Below are positions 41,564 through 51,857 of a DNA stretch of 64,000 nucleotides, piece by piece. Location of the stretch: the NCBI RefSeq assembly GCF_020782245.1, contig NZ_JAJGNP010000003.1, forward strand, positions 62,001 through 126,000, in the 5' to 3' direction. The notes under the pieces were generated by a model. It made no database searches, was not told the DNA's origin, and saw only the letters and a program-made list of their open reading frames with translations. The first letter of the stretch is position 1; each line of letters starts with the position of its first letter. Source of the DNA: Sphingobium soli. Its GTDB lineage: Bacteria > Pseudomonadota > Alphaproteobacteria > Sphingomonadales > Sphingomonadaceae. A program made the position numbers and the translations under genes.

Positions 41564-44119
41564 ATGCAAAGGCGCTTCAACCCGCTGGAGGCCGACGCCC
41601 GCTGGCAGGCGGTGTGGGACGAAAAGCAGAGCTTTCGCGCGAACGATGCTTCGCCCAAGCCGCGATCCTATGTGCTGGAGATGTTTCCCTATCCATCGGG
41701 GCGCATCCATATCGGCCATGTGCGCAACTATTCGATGGGCGATGTGCTGGCGCGGTTCCGGCGGATGACCGGGCATGAAGTGCTGCATCCGATGGGCTGG
41801 GACGCCTTTGGCATGCCGGCCGAAAACGCCGCGATGGAAAAGAAGGTGCATCCGGGCGACTGGACCCGTTCCAACATCGCCAACATGCGCGCGCAGCTGA
41901 AAAAGCTGGGCTTCGCGATCGACTGGAGCCGCGAACTCGCCACCTGCGAACCGGACTATTATGGCCATGAACAGGCGCTGTTCCTGGACATGCTGGAGGC
42001 TGGCCTCGTCTATCGCAAGGAATCGTCGGTCAACTGGGACCCGGTCGACATGACCGTGCTGGCGAACGAACAGGTGATCGACGGCAAGGGCTGGCGATCG
42101 GGTGCGCCGGTCGAAAAGCGCAAGCTCAACCAGTGGTTCCTCAAGATCACCCAGTTCGCCGACGACCTGCTGGACGGGCTGAAGAGCCTCGACCAATGGC
42201 CCGAAAAGGTGCGGACCATGCAGGAAAACTGGATCGGCAAGTCGGTTGGGCTCCAATTCCGGTTCGACTTCGCACCCTTCCCGGAACGCGAAGCGCTGGA
42301 GGGTCTGGACGCGGGCGCGGGGATCGCGGTCTATTCGACCCGGCCCGACACCATCTTCGGCGCCAGTTTCGTCGCGATCGCCGCGGATCATCCCGTGGCG
42401 CAGGCGATCGCCGCCAACAATGCGGACGCCGCCGCCTTCATCGAGAAATGCAAGGAAGGCGGCACCACCGCGGCCGAGCTGGAGACGGCCGAAAAGCTGG
42501 GTTTCGACACCGGCCTGTCGATGGTTCATCCGTTCGACCCGGACTGGCAGCTGCCCGTCTTCATCGCCAATTTCGTGCTGATGGACTATGGCACCGGCGC
42601 GGTCATGGGCGTGCCAGGCCATGACCAGCGCGACCTCGACTTCGCTCGCAAATATATGCTTCCCGTGGAGCGCGTGGTCGCCGCCGAGGGTGAGGCCGAC
42701 AAGCCCATTCATGACGAGGCCTATACCGGCCCCGGCCGTCTGGTGAACTCCCGCTTCCTTGATGGAATGGCGGTGGAAGAGGCCAAGGCCGCCGTCATCG
42801 CCCGCGCCGAGAGCGAAGGCTGGGGCGAGGGCAAGACCGTGTTCCGCCTGCGCGACTGGGGCGTGTCGCGTCAGCGTTACTGGGGCACGCCGATCCCCGT
42901 GATCCATTGCGACGGCTGCGGCGTGGTCCCGGTACCCAAGGATCAGCTGCCGGTCGTGCTGCCAGAGGATGTCAGCTTCGACATTCCCGGCAACCCGCTC
43001 GACCGGCATCCGACCTGGAAGCATGTCGATTGCCCGGCCTGCGGCAAGCCCGCCCGGCGTGAGACGGACACGCTCGACACCTTCGCCGATTCCAGCTGGT
43101 ATTTCATCCGCTTCGCCAGCCAGCCCAGGGACAGGCCGTTCGATCGCGCCACGGTCGAGCAATGGCTGCCGGTCGGCCAATATATTGGCGGCGTCGAACA
43201 TGCGATCCTGCATCTTCTCTACGCCCGCTTCTGGACGCGCGCGCTCCAGCATATGGGGCAGCTGGGCTTTGCCGAGCCGTTCACCGGCCTGTTCACCCAA
43301 GGCATGGTGACGCATGAAACATACAAGGCCGGCGATGGCAGCTGGCTGTCGCCCGTCGAGGTGAAGAAGTCCGGGGACGACTATACGCATATCGAAAGCG
43401 GCGCGCCCGTTACCGTTGGCCGCGTCGAAAAAATGTCCAAGTCCAAGAAAAATGTCGTCGATCCCGATGACATCATCGAACAATATGGTGCGGACGCGGT
43501 GCGCTGGTTCATGCTGTCCGACAGCCCGCCCGAGCGCGATCTGCCCTGGACCGACAGCGGCATCGAGGGAAGCTGGCGTTTCGTCAACCGTGTCTGGCGG
43601 CTGTTCGCTGAGGCCGATGCGGCGGCGGAAGGCCAGGACAAGGCGCTGGACCGCAAGCTGCACCAGACGATCGACGGCGTGGCGAAGGATATTGAATCGC
43701 TGGGCTTCAATAAGGCGGTCGCCAAGATCTACGAACTGGTGAACGCGGTCGAAAAGGCCAGGCCATCGGCCAGCCGCACCACCGCCATTCGTACGCTGGC
43801 GCTGCTGGTTGCGCCGATGACGCCGCATCTGGCCGAGGAAGGCTGGGCGCAGATGGGGCAGGACAATGGCTGTTCCGGCCTGATCGCCGAGGCTTCATGG
43901 CCGGCGGTCGATCCCGCGCTGCTGGTCGATGATGAAGTCACCATCGCCTGCCAGGTCATGGGCAAGCTGCGCGACACCATCACCGTGGCCAAGGGAACGC
44001 CCAGGGACGAACTGGAAAGGCTGGCGCTCGCTGCCCCGAATGTCGCCCGTATCCTGGACGGTGCCAGCCCCAAGAAGGTGATCGTGGTGGCCGATCGGCT
44101 GGTCAATCTGGTCATCTGA
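41564..44119 (+). CDS. leuS: Leucyl-tRNA synthetase
   Basis: Class I synthetase charging tRNA-Leu (851 aa). Seen: HIGH-type site [15 protein letters not shown] (about residue 48), the editing (CP1) domain in the middle with [11 protein letters not shown] and [15 protein letters not shown], the zinc-finger region CDGCGVV...CPACGKP, and the KMSKS loop [14 protein letters not shown] (about 623). ATG preceded by AAGGATTAGAG. lptE follows 58 bp downstream across a palindrome. Confidence 0.98.
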   Translation: MQRRFNPLEADARWQAVWDEKQSFRANDASPKPRSYVLEMFPYPSGRIHIGHVRNYSMGDVLARFRRMTGHEVLHPMGWDAFGMPAENAAMEKKVHPGDWTRSNIANMRAQLKKLGFAIDWSRELATCEPDYYGHEQALFLDMLEAGLVYRKESSVNWDPVDMTVLANEQVIDGKGWRSGAPVEKRKLNQWFLKITQFADDLLDGLKSLDQWPEKVRTMQENWIGKSVGLQFRFDFAPFPEREALEGLDAGAGIAVYSTRPDTIFGASFVAIAADHPVAQAIAANNADAAAFIEKCKEGGTTAAELETAEKLGFDTGLSMVHPFDPDWQLPVFIANFVLMDYGTGAVMGVPGHDQRDLDFARKYMLPVERVVAAEGEADKPIHDEAYTGPGRLVNSRFLDGMAVEEAKAAVIARAESEGWGEGKTVFRLRDWGVSRQRYWGTPIPVIHCDGCGVVPVPKDQLPVVLPEDVSFDIPGNPLDRHPTWKHVDCPACGKPARRETDTLDTFADSSWYFIRFASQPRDRPFDRATVEQWLPVGQYIGGVEHAILHLLYARFWTRALQHMGQLGFAEPFTGLFTQGMVTHETYKAGDGSWLSPVEVKKSGDDYTHIESGAPVTVGRVEKMSKSKKNVVDPDDIIEQYGADAVRWFMLSDSPPERDLPWTDSGIEGSWRFVNRVWRLFAEADAAAEGQDKALDRKLHQTIDGVAKDIESLGFNKAVAKIYELVNAVEKARPSASRTTAIRTLALLVAPMTPHLAEEGWAQMGQDNGCSGLIAEASWPAVDPALLVDDEVTIACQVMGKLRDTITVAKGTPRDELERLALAAPNVARILDGASPKKVIVVADRLVNLVI

Positions 44120-44127
44120 ATCGAACC

Positions 44128-44157
44128 CCGTCGTTCCCGCTTTCGCGGGAACGACGG
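44128..44157. repeat. REP-like palindrome between leuS and lptE
   Basis: Perfect 13-bp inverted repeat (CCGTCGTTCCCGC with GCGGGAACGACGG) and a TTTC loop. It resembles the scattered extragenic palindromes of the form CGTCATTCCCGC seen in many proteobacterial genomes. No T run. A second copy was not found in this window. Confidence 0.65.
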
Positions 44158-44177
44158 AAGGTTTAAGGGTCCGGATC

Positions 44178-44687
44178 ATGAAGCGCATCCTTCCCGTCAT
44201 CGTCCCCCTTATCGGCCTTGCGTCCCTTACCGCCTGCGGGCTGCGGCCGGTCTATGGTGGGGGCGGCGCTGGGCCGGTCGCGCGGGCGCTGGGCAATGTC
44301 GAGGTCGCCCCGATCGAGGGCAAGGCGGGCTGGCTGGTCCGCAATGCCCTCAACGATCGGCTGGCCGCGATGCAGAGCGGCAGCGGCCCGCGCTACCGAC
44401 TGGTCGTCAAGCTGGACGATAATATTGCGGGCCTTGGCCTGCGCGCCGACGCGGCGATCACGCGCGAGCGGCGGACGCTGCGCGCGCGCTATCAGCTGGT
44501 GGATGAAAGCACAGGCGCGCAGATATTGGACGACACCGCCGGGTCGGACGCGGGCATCGACGTCACCTCCAGCGAATATGCCACGATTGCCGCCGAAGAT
44601 ACCGCGCTGGAACGGCTGTCGCAGACGGTCGCTGATCAGATTATCACCCGCCTTGCTCTCTATTCGCGCAAGGCCGCCAATCCTTGA
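44178..44687 (+). CDS. lptE: LPS-assembly lipoprotein LptE
   Basis: Outer-membrane lipoprotein that plugs the LptD barrel and guides lipopolysaccharide to the surface (169 aa). Signal peptide with lipobox SLTAC (Cys20) followed by GLRPVYGG, then the family fold with GWLVRNALNDRL, YRLVVKLDDN and EDTALERLSQTVADQIITRLALY. The leuS-lptE-holA order is conserved in alphaproteobacteria and supports the call. Overlaps holA by 4 bp. Confidence 0.9.
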   Translation: MKRILPVIVPLIGLASLTACGLRPVYGGGGAGPVARALGNVEVAPIEGKAGWLVRNALNDRLAAMQSGSGPRYRLVVKLDDNIAGLGLRADAAITRERRTLRARYQLVDESTGAQILDDTAGSDAGIDVTSSEYATIAAEDTALERLSQTVADQIITRLALYSRKAANP

Positions 44688-45724
44688 AGGCCAATCGCGG
44701 CCAGATGGAAAAGGCGCTGGACGCCCCCGGTCAGGGTGCGGCCGCGAACACCCGGTTCTTCCTGCTCTACGGCCCCGATGAGGCGGGCAGCCAGGCGCTG
44801 GCGAAGCGTCTTGAACGCGCCATGGGGCCGCAGGCGGAGCGGATCGACCTCGACGCGCCGACCCTGCGCGAGGATCCGGCGCGCCTGTCCGACGAAGCGG
44901 CGGCCTTTTCCATGTTCGGCGACAAGCGTTGGATTCGCGTCAACGGCATTGGCGATGATTGCCTGCCCGCCCTCAACGCCTTGCTGGACGCCGAAGCGGC
45001 GGGCAACCCGGTGATCGCGGTCGCCGGCGCGCTCAAGCCGACGTCGAAGCTGGCCAAGCTGGCGCTCGATCATAAAGGCATATTGGCCTGCATCTCCTAT
45101 CAACCCGACGGGCGGGAGGCGGAGCAGATCGCCATCGGTATCGCGCGGGACGGCGGGCTGCGCCTGTCGTCTGACCTGGCCCGGCGGATCGTCGACCTGT
45201 CGGGTGGGGACCGGGCGCTGATGGCGGGCGAGATCGAAAAGCTGATTCTCTATCTCGACGCGGCGCCCGACCGGCCGGCCGAAGCCACGGCGGAAGCGCT
45301 GGATGCGCTGTCGGCGGATAATCCTGAAACGGAAGTCGGTCCCCTGGTCAACGCCGTGCTGGGCGGCGACCTTCGGGCGATGCATCGCGAATTGACGGCA
45401 TTGGCGCAGGCGGGCGCCGCAATGGCGGCTGTGATCCGCCCGTTGCTCACCCGCGCGATGCTGCTGGCGACGATCCGTGACGCCTTCGACGCCAGCGGGC
45501 GGCTGGAGGCGGCGGTCGATCAGGCCGGCCGCGCGGTGTTCTGGAAGGAAAAGGGGCTGGTGACGCGGCAGGTGCGACTTTGGGACGCGCCCGGTATCGC
45601 GCGCGTGATCCAGCGATTATTGGCGGCCGAGCGATCGAGCCGCGGGGGCAGGGGCCTGGGCGACCTGATGGTGCGGCATGAGTTGCTGGCCATAGCGCGG
45701 CAGGCAGCGCGGGAGCGGGCTTGA
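44684..45724 (+). CDS. holA: DNA polymerase III delta subunit
   Basis: Clamp-loader subunit that opens the beta sliding clamp (346 aa). Three-domain delta fold: N-terminal [20 protein letters not shown] (degenerate P-loop-like), the beta-contact region [21 protein letters not shown], the lid region and a C-terminal collar helix bundle ([17 protein letters not shown] ... [18 protein letters not shown]). The start is TTG at 44684, overlapping the lptE stop as TTGA; no ATG is in frame before residue 7. Confidence 0.92.
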   Translation: MKANRGQMEKALDAPGQGAAANTRFFLLYGPDEAGSQALAKRLERAMGPQAERIDLDAPTLREDPARLSDEAAAFSMFGDKRWIRVNGIGDDCLPALNALLDAEAAGNPVIAVAGALKPTSKLAKLALDHKGILACISYQPDGREAEQIAIGIARDGGLRLSSDLARRIVDLSGGDRALMAGEIEKLILYLDAAPDRPAEATAEALDALSADNPETEVGPLVNAVLGGDLRAMHRELTALAQAGAAMAAVIRPLLTRAMLLATIRDAFDASGRLEAAVDQAGRAVFWKEKGLVTRQVRLWDAPGIARVIQRLLAAERSSRGGRGLGDLMVRHELLAIARQAARERA

Positions 45725-45755
45725 TCCGCCTTCGCCCCATGGCCATATTGCCGCC

Positions 45756-46160
45756 ATGGAAAAGATCAGCCTCACCGACGCCGAATGGCGCCAGCGCCTG
45801 ACCCCCGAACAATTTCATGTGCTGCGCGAAGGGGGCACGGAGCGGGCCTTCACCGGCAAGCTCAACGCCAACAAGATCGATGGCGTCTACTATTGCGCCG
45901 GCTGCGGCGCGGAACTGTTCGATGGCGAGGAAAAATATGATAGCGGATCGGGCTGGCCCAGCTTCACAGCGCCCGTCGACATCGACGCGGTCGAGGAAAT
46001 TCGCGACACCAGTCACGGCATGATCCGCACCGAAGTGCGCTGCGCCAAATGTGACGGGCATCTGGGCCATGTCTTTCCCGATGGCCCCGGCGTCAATGGC
46101 CTGCGTTACTGCATGAACAGCGCCAGTCTCGACTTCAAGCCGCGCGAACAGCATCCATGA
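45756..46160 (+). CDS. msrB: Peptide-methionine (R)-S-oxide reductase
   Basis: Repairs the R form of methionine sulfoxide (134 aa). Seen: zinc-binding CAGC (Cys47, Cys50) and CAKC (Cys96, Cys99), the substrate motif [13 protein letters not shown], and the catalytic RYCMNSASL (Cys119). Full length, cytoplasmic (no signal peptide). It starts 31 bp after holA. Confidence 0.96.
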   Translation: MEKISLTDAEWRQRLTPEQFHVLREGGTERAFTGKLNANKIDGVYYCAGCGAELFDGEEKYDSGSGWPSFTAPVDIDAVEEIRDTSHGMIRTEVRCAKCDGHLGHVFPDGPGVNGLRYCMNSASLDFKPREQHP

Positions 46161-46280
46161 TCGTTCATCGCTGGTAAAGCGCGTATCGCCATGGAAGGGG
46201 CGAAGCGGTCCATTTCGAATGCCGGACGCATGATTTGCGCTGGCCCGGACCAGGTTTAGCGCGTATCCGGGGCGGCACAG

Positions 46281-48389
46281 ATGGCAGGATCAGGCAAGAG
46301 CAAGGGCACGCCCCGCGGCGTCAGGAAATGGCTGATGCGCGGGCTGAAGATCGGCCTGGCGGCAGCGGTCGCGGCCATGTTGGCGCTGGTGATCGCTGTC
46401 GTGATCGCGCTTCAGTCGTTGCCCGACTATGAAAGTCTCAAATCCTCGCCCAATGGCCAGATGATCCGCGTCCATGCCGCCGATGGCAGCGTGATCGTTT
46501 CGCTTGGTCCCAGTTTCGGCCGCTGGATGACCTATGATCAGATCCCGGCGGTCATGGTTGACGCGATGGTTTCGACCGAAGACAAGCGTTTCTACATGCA
46601 TCCCGGCATCGACCCGGTGGGCATGGCGCGCGCCGCCTGGGTCGCGGTGGAACGGCGCGGGTCCGGCCGCCGCCTGCAGGGCGCATCGACCATTACGCAG
46701 CAGGTGACGCGCAATATCTTCCTCAACAACAGCTATAGTTTCGGGCGGAAGATCCGCGAAATGGTGCTGGCGTTGGCGATGGAACGCAAATTTTCCAAGC
46801 GGCAGATCCTCGAACTCTATCTCAACAAGGTGTATTTTGGCGGCGGCGCCTATGGCATCGACGCCGCCAGCCGCAAATTCTTTGGCCATCCCGCAACGAC
46901 GATCGACTTGCCAGAGGCCGCGATCATCGCCGGACTTGTCAAGGCGCCTTCCAGCTATTCCCCCACCGCCGACGCCGAGGCGGCGATCGGCCGCGCGGGC
47001 GTCGTGCTCGACCTGATGCAGGATAATGGCAAGATTTCAGCATCGGAGCGCGCCAGTGTAGACCTGGACGACGTCAAGATGGCGCCCGAACCGCCGCAGA
47101 ACAGCGTGCGCTATTTCACCGACTGGGCGTTGCCGCAGCTCGACCTGCTGATCGACGAACCCAATGAGCCGCTGGAGGTCTATACCACGATCGACCTTGG
47201 CATGCAGAGGGCTGCGACCGCAGCGGTGCAGGCCAACGCGCCCAAGGGCGCGCAAGGCGCCATGGTCAGCCTGGATCGCGACGGCGCCGTGCGTGCGATG
47301 GTCGGCGGCCTTGATTATGTGTCGTCCAACTATAACCGGGCCGTCACCGCCACCCGTCAGCCCGGTTCCGCGTGGAAGATCTTCGTCTATATGGCAGCGC
47401 TCGAGGCGGGCTATACGCCCGACACCGGCATCACCGACGAGCCGGTAACGATCAACGGGTGGAGCCCCCGCAACAGCAATGGCCGCTTCGCCGGCGCGAT
47501 CGATATCCGGACCGCCTTTGCCTATTCCATCAACACGGTCGCGGCCAAGCTGGGCGTGGAAGTGGGCTTTTCCACCGTCGCCGACATGGCCCGCCGCTTT
47601 GGCATATCGACGCCGATTAACACCCATCCTTCCATGGTGCTGGGCACGTCCGACGTGCGCCTGATCGACATGACGCGCGCCTTTGCCTCGATCGCGCGCA
47701 AGGGGATCGCGGTCACGCCCTATGGCATCACCAAGGTGACGACGGCGGACGGGCGACTGCTCTACGAACATCAGGATGACACCAGCCGCGTGCTGGTCGC
47801 GCCCTGGGTGGCGGCGGGCATGACCGACCTGATGCAAACCGCGGTCAGCACCGGTACGGGCCGCGCCGCACAGATCGGCCGGCCAGTCGCGGGCAAGACT
47901 GGCACCACCAGCAGCAACAAGGATGGCTGGTTCCTGGGCTTTTCCAGCGGCATCACCACCGGCGTCTGGATGGGCCGCGATGATGCGCGTGCGGTGGGCG
48001 GATTGCAGGGGGGCCGCGCCCCGGCCCGCGCCTTCGCGGACTATATGAAGGTCGCCGTCGCCAAGCGACCGGTCGAAAAGTTCGACACCGAAGTTACCTT
48101 GCCCGAATGGCAGCTCGAACCGGATGAAGAGGCCTATTATGAGGGCCCCGACAATGGCGCCTATGCCGGCGGCATGATGGTCGATGAAAATGGCTATCCG
48201 ATCGAGCCGCCAGCCCCCGCGCCTTCGCAGGGCTATGAGGATGAGCCGGATATGGAGATCGACCCGCAGGATCGCCCGCAGCCGCCGCGGCTCGACCAGC
48301 AGTGGATCGACAATGTGCTGGGCCGCGACCGCGCGCGCCAGCCGGCGCAACAGCCGCCGTCCAACCGGCCGCCATCGCAGCAGCCCTGA
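46281..48389 (+). CDS. Class A penicillin-binding protein (PBP1A-like)
   Basis: Bifunctional peptidoglycan glycosyltransferase/transpeptidase (702 aa), anchored by one N-terminal membrane segment (about 25-47). GT51 domain with STEDKRFYMHPGIDPVG (catalytic Glu100) and ASTITQQVTRN. Transpeptidase domain with SxxK in PGSAWKIF (Ser363), SxN in AYSINT, and KTGTTSSNKDGWF. The last about 70 residues are Pro/Asp/Gln-rich and probably disordered. Same family as PbpC/MrcA-type enzymes; the exact subtype is not assigned. Confidence 0.93.
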   Translation: MAGSGKSKGTPRGVRKWLMRGLKIGLAAAVAAMLALVIAVVIALQSLPDYESLKSSPNGQMIRVHAADGSVIVSLGPSFGRWMTYDQIPAVMVDAMVSTEDKRFYMHPGIDPVGMARAAWVAVERRGSGRRLQGASTITQQVTRNIFLNNSYSFGRKIREMVLALAMERKFSKRQILELYLNKVYFGGGAYGIDAASRKFFGHPATTIDLPEAAIIAGLVKAPSSYSPTADAEAAIGRAGVVLDLMQDNGKISASERASVDLDDVKMAPEPPQNSVRYFTDWALPQLDLLIDEPNEPLEVYTTIDLGMQRAATAAVQANAPKGAQGAMVSLDRDGAVRAMVGGLDYVSSNYNRAVTATRQPGSAWKIFVYMAALEAGYTPDTGITDEPVTINGWSPRNSNGRFAGAIDIRTAFAYSINTVAAKLGVEVGFSTVADMARRFGISTPINTHPSMVLGTSDVRLIDMTRAFASIARKGIAVTPYGITKVTTADGRLLYEHQDDTSRVLVAPWVAAGMTDLMQTAVSTGTGRAAQIGRPVAGKTGTTSSNKDGWFLGFSSGITTGVWMGRDDARAVGGLQGGRAPARAFADYMKVAVAKRPVEKFDTEVTLPEWQLEPDEEAYYEGPDNGAYAGGMMVDENGYPIEPPAPAPSQGYEDEPDMEIDPQDRPQPPRLDQQWIDNVLGRDRARQPAQQPPSNRPPSQQP

Positions 48390-48397
48390 AACGCGGC

Positions 48398-49357
48398 TCA
48401 GCCATCCGCCGGTTGGTTCGCCGCCAAGCGTGTGGGCGTGATCGCACTGGCGTCGGGTAACAGGAAGTCGACCTTCCCCCGCGCGAAATCGATTGCCACC
48501 CGGTCGAACACCCGCAGCGCGCTGATGCCCAGCAGCAAGGCGGGCTTGTCCTGCATGCCCAGTTCCGCAAAGGGGCTGGCGTCGGCAAAGATCACCGGCA
48601 CTTCGGTCAGGTTGACGCGGCCCAGCGCCACCGATCCTATGCGGCCGACTTCCCCGATCAGCGTGCCGCCCGTGACGCTGGTGAGTGTCGCGGTCAGCAG
48701 GTCGGGCGCGCGCTTTTTGCGCAGCAGCTTGTCGCGTAGCGCCAGGTTGCCGATGCTGTAATGGCTGCCGGTATCGAGCATGATGTTGACCCGCATCCCG
48801 TTGACCCGCGAATCCAATAGAATCAGCTGCCCGCGCTTGCGCCGCGCTTCCACCACGATCGTGTCGGGATCGGTTGGAAATGTCCGTCGGCGGCCACTGT
48901 CGGCAATGTCCATCGTGCCGCTGCGGAAATTCAGGACGACGCGCCTGTCGTGCAGGCTATCCAGCCCCAACAGGCCCGCCGCGCCCAGATGCTCCCCCTC
49001 CAGCACAGGCGCTTCGATATCGTCGATCACGCCCGCACCGAATGTCAGGCGCGGCAGGGCGACCGTTGCGACCTGGGACCGTCCGGTCATGCTAAGGATC
49101 GTGACATCAGCGCGCGGCGGCAACCCCAGGCGTTGAGCCAGGTCGCGCGCGATCACCGTGCGCTGCGATCCAGTATCAATGACGAAGGGCCATGGCCCCT
49201 TGCCGTCGATGGAAATGGGGATGGTGACGCGATCGTCCAGGCTGGCGGTGCGCACGAGCGCGGGAGGTACTTGTGGATCGAGCGGCGGCGTTTGCGCAGC
49301 CAGGGGCGCGTTGCCGAACGCCAGCATGATCGCCAGCAGGGCAGGGAGCCGTCCCAT
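48398..49357 (-). CDS. Retropepsin-like aspartyl protease family protein, two DTGS motifs
   Basis: A 319-aa exported protein (signal peptide MGRLPALLAIMLAFGNAPLA then AQTPPLDPQ). Two pepsin-like halves are visible: FVIDTGSQRTV (Asp61) and IMLDTGSHYSI (Asp195), each followed by family strands (AAGLLGLDSL and PALLLGISALRVFDRVAIDF). Most bacterial members of this family have one such half and dimerise, so a duplicated form could be a self-sufficient protease. The ATG at 49357, preceded by GAGGATGAGGAT, is the start; the open frame begins earlier. Divergent from rho. Confidence 0.83.
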   Translation of the reverse strand: MGRLPALLAIMLAFGNAPLAAQTPPLDPQVPPALVRTASLDDRVTIPISIDGKGPWPFVIDTGSQRTVIARDLAQRLGLPPRADVTILSMTGRSQVATVALPRLTFGAGVIDDIEAPVLEGEHLGAAGLLGLDSLHDRRVVLNFRSGTMDIADSGRRRTFPTDPDTIVVEARRKRGQLILLDSRVNGMRVNIMLDTGSHYSIGNLALRDKLLRKKRAPDLLTATLTSVTGGTLIGEVGRIGSVALGRVNLTEVPVIFADASPFAELGMQDKPALLLGISALRVFDRVAIDFARGKVDFLLPDASAITPTRLAANQPADG

Positions 49358-49624
49358 ATCCTCATCCTCTTCGTGTCTTCTGCCGCCCTTATAGCATGAC
49401 AGGCGACAATCGCGCCATGTGCACCGCTGACCGCGCCATTGGCGAACGGGCCCCAGATTTGCGGATTTTGGATGCCTGTCCCAGCTTGACGGAAGGATGC
49501 ACGGCCCGCTACACGCAAACAACCTGTCCACGCCCTTCCGGAGCGCGGAGTCCCGGCGGTCCTCGCCGGCTAAATCCTTCCTTTCCGGCCTTTTCCTTCT
49601 TCACCTCATCGGACCGACTCGCTC
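49358..49624 (+). promoter_or_regulatory. rho leader region, pyrimidine-rich 5' UTR
   Basis: 267-bp gap before rho. A promoter-like TTGACG (49486-49491), 17 bp, CTACAC (49509-49514) gives a leader of about 100 nt. Its end (about 49570-49605) is rich in C and T with few G (runs such as CCTTCCTTTCC and CCTTTTCCTTCTTCACC), the composition of a Rho-utilisation site. No Shine-Dalgarno stands before the ATG. Confidence 0.5.
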
Positions 49625-50881
49625 ATGCACCTCAAGGACCTCAAGAAAACCGTCCCCGCCGACCTCGTCACCATGGCGGAGGAACTGGGCGTAGAAGGCG
49701 CATCGACGTTGCGCAAACAGGACCTGATGTTCGCGATTCTGAAGGCCGAGGCGGAAAATGGCGAACAGATCATGGGTGAAGGCACGATCGAGGTGCTGCC
49801 CGATGGTTTCGGCTTCCTGCGCAGCCCGGAAGCCAATTTCCTCGCTGGTCCCGATGACATCTATGTTTCGCCTAATCAGGTCCGCAAATTCGGCCTGCGC
49901 ACTGGCGACACGGTGGAAGGTGAGATCCGCGCGCCCAAGGATGGCGAGCGCTATTTTGCCCTCACTAAGCTTACCACGGTCAATTTCGATGACCCCGATG
50001 TGGTTCGCCACCGCGTCAATTTCGACAATCTGACGCCGCTCTATCCGGACGAGAAGCTGCGGCTCGATACGCTGGACCCGACCGTCAAGGACAAGTCGGC
50101 GCGCGTCATCGACATCGTTTCCCCGCAGGGCAAGGGCCAGCGCACGCTGATCGTCGCGCCGCCGCGCGTCGGCAAGACGGTGATGCTGCAGAATATCGCC
50201 AAGGCGATCACCGACAATCATCCCGAAGTCTTCCTGATCGTGCTGTTGATCGACGAGCGGCCCGAGGAAGTCACCGACATGCAGCGCAGCGTGAAGGGTG
50301 AGGTTGTCTCCTCCACCTTCGACGAGCCCGCCACTCGCCACGTCCAGGTCGCAGAAATGGTGATCGAAAAGGCCAAGCGTCTGGTCGAGCACAAGAAGGA
50401 TGTGGTGATCCTGCTCGACTCCATTACCCGCCTTGGCCGCGCCTACAACACGGTCGTCCCTTCGTCGGGCAAGGTGCTGACCGGCGGCGTCGATGCGAAT
50501 GCGCTCCAGCGTCCCAAGCGTTTCTTCGGCGCGGCGCGCAATATCGAGGAAGGCGGTTCGCTCTCCATCATCGCCACCGCGTTGATCGACACCGGCAGCC
50601 GTATGGACGAAGTCATTTTCGAAGAGTTTAAGGGCACCGGCAACTCGGAAATCGTGCTGGACCGCAAGGTTGCGGACAAGCGCATTTTCCCGGCGCTCGA
50701 TGTTGGCAAGTCCGGCACCCGCAAGGAAGAATTGCTGGTCGACAAGCCGACGCTTAGCAAGATGTGGGTGCTGCGCCGCATCCTCATGCAGATGGGCACG
50801 ATCGACGCAATGGAGTTCCTGCTCGACAAGATGAAGGACAGCAAGACCAACGAGGATTTCTTCGCGACGATGAACCAGTAA
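49625..50881 (+). CDS. rho: Transcription termination factor Rho
   Basis: Hexameric RNA helicase that ends transcription (418 aa). N-terminal Rho_N helix bundle, cold-shock-type RNA-binding domain with [24 protein letters not shown], Walker [18 protein letters not shown] (about 174-190), Walker B-like [16 protein letters not shown] and the Q/R-loop region [26 protein letters not shown]. The family length is normal. Its C/T-rich leader points to autoregulation. Confidence 0.98.
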   Translation: MHLKDLKKTVPADLVTMAEELGVEGASTLRKQDLMFAILKAEAENGEQIMGEGTIEVLPDGFGFLRSPEANFLAGPDDIYVSPNQVRKFGLRTGDTVEGEIRAPKDGERYFALTKLTTVNFDDPDVVRHRVNFDNLTPLYPDEKLRLDTLDPTVKDKSARVIDIVSPQGKGQRTLIVAPPRVGKTVMLQNIAKAITDNHPEVFLIVLLIDERPEEVTDMQRSVKGEVVSSTFDEPATRHVQVAEMVIEKAKRLVEHKKDVVILLDSITRLGRAYNTVVPSSGKVLTGGVDANALQRPKRFFGAARNIEEGGSLSIIATALIDTGSRMDEVIFEEFKGTGNSEIVLDRKVADKRIFPALDVGKSGTRKEELLVDKPTLSKMWVLRRILMQMGTIDAMEFLLDKMKDSKTNEDFFATMNQ

Positions 50882-50910
50882 CCCCGCTGGGGGGTTCCTC
50901 CTTTGAGGAC

Positions 50911-50977
50911 ATGGGGCGCTTCGGGCGCCCCATATTGTATCGGAGCGCCGGATCATGCGATGGTCCGGCGTTCTTCC
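50911..50977 (+). terminator. Two hairpins downstream of rho
   Basis: A 9-bp stem (ATGGGGCGC with GCGCCCCAT, 50911-50933) with a 5-nt loop, then a 7-bp stem (CGCCGGA with TCCGGCG, 50946-50970) followed by TTCTTCC. Neither has a full T run, but one probably forms the 3' end of rho mRNA. Confidence 0.5.
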
Positions 50978-51005
50978 TATCGACGACAGGGACGCAAGGG
51001 CCGCT

Positions 51006-51725
51006 ATGATCGACCTATTCGCCACCGCCGCTTCGGCTGTTCAAGGGGTCGGCTCACCTGCCGAAATCTGGCAGCATATCATCCATGATTTCAGCAATAT
51101 AACGTCGCCATCCGCGCTGTCGGCCTTTGTCCAGGTGTTGATGATCGACGTGCTGCTGGCGGGCGACAATGCGATTGTCGTCGGCGCGCTGGCGGCTGGC
51201 CTTCCCGCCGCCCAGCGTAAGAAGGTGATACTGATCGGCATCCTGGCCGCTCTGGTGCTGCGCATCGCCTTTGCGTTGGTGGTCAGCCAGCTGATGCAGA
51301 TTGTCGGCCTCATTCTGGCCGGCGGTCTGTTGCTGCTCTGGGTCAGCTGGAAGATGTGGCGCGAGCTGCATCCTGCGCGCGGGGCGGATACGCCCGACGA
51401 TCCCAGCGATGACGACGTGTCCGGGCTGCGCCCCGCCAAGAGCTTTGCGGCAGCCGCCTGGGCCGTCGCCGTGGCCGACGTGTCGATGAGCCTCGACAAC
51501 GTCCTGGCCGTGGCCGGCGCGGCGCGCGACCATCCCGGGATCCTCATGATCGGCTTGGTCCTGTCGGTCGCCCTGATGGGCATCGCGGCCAATGTCATCG
51601 CCCATTATATCGAGCGTTTTCGCTGGATCGCCTATCTGGGCCTCGCCGTCATCATCTATGTGGCGTTGAAGATGATCTATGAGGGGTTTGTCGATCAGCA
51701 AGTGGGCCTGCTGACCCTGTTTTGA
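51006..51725 (+). CDS. TerC/YjbE-family integral membrane protein
   Basis: A 239-aa protein with the TerC fold: about seven membrane helices, with conserved acidic motifs in VLMIDVLLAGDNAIVVGALAAGLP and VAVADVSMSLDNVLAVAGAARD that form the proposed metal site. Relatives (YjbE, MeeF/MeeY, Alx) export Mn2+ or affect metal loading of secreted enzymes. The ATG at 51006 gives the family start; no yybP-ykoY riboswitch is visible in the 124-bp leader. Metal identity is not predicted. Confidence 0.87.
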   Translation: MIDLFATAASAVQGVGSPAEIWQHIIHDFSNITSPSALSAFVQVLMIDVLLAGDNAIVVGALAAGLPAAQRKKVILIGILAALVLRIAFALVVSQLMQIVGLILAGGLLLLWVSWKMWRELHPARGADTPDDPSDDDVSGLRPAKSFAAAAWAVAVADVSMSLDNVLAVAGAARDHPGILMIGLVLSVALMGIAANVIAHYIERFRWIAYLGLAVIIYVALKMIYEGFVDQQVGLLTLF

Positions 51726-51857
51726 AAGCGCTCCGCAGAAGCAAATGGTGACACTTGGACTTTCGCGGTCTTTTTGGCGCATGCACTTGATTGTGCGGCA
51801 TGGGAATGTTTACCGCTTCACATCATCATGTAGCGGAAGAATAGTTAGGGATTGTAA

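Noticed and set aside
41558-43828. A 756-codon minus-strand frame opposite leuS
   Set aside because: Shadow of leuS; no recognisable domain and no ribosome site.
50882-51005. A yybP-ykoY (manganese) riboswitch before the TerC-type gene
   Set aside because: The two hairpins there lack the conserved internal-loop sequences of that riboswitch and fit rho 3'-end structures better.
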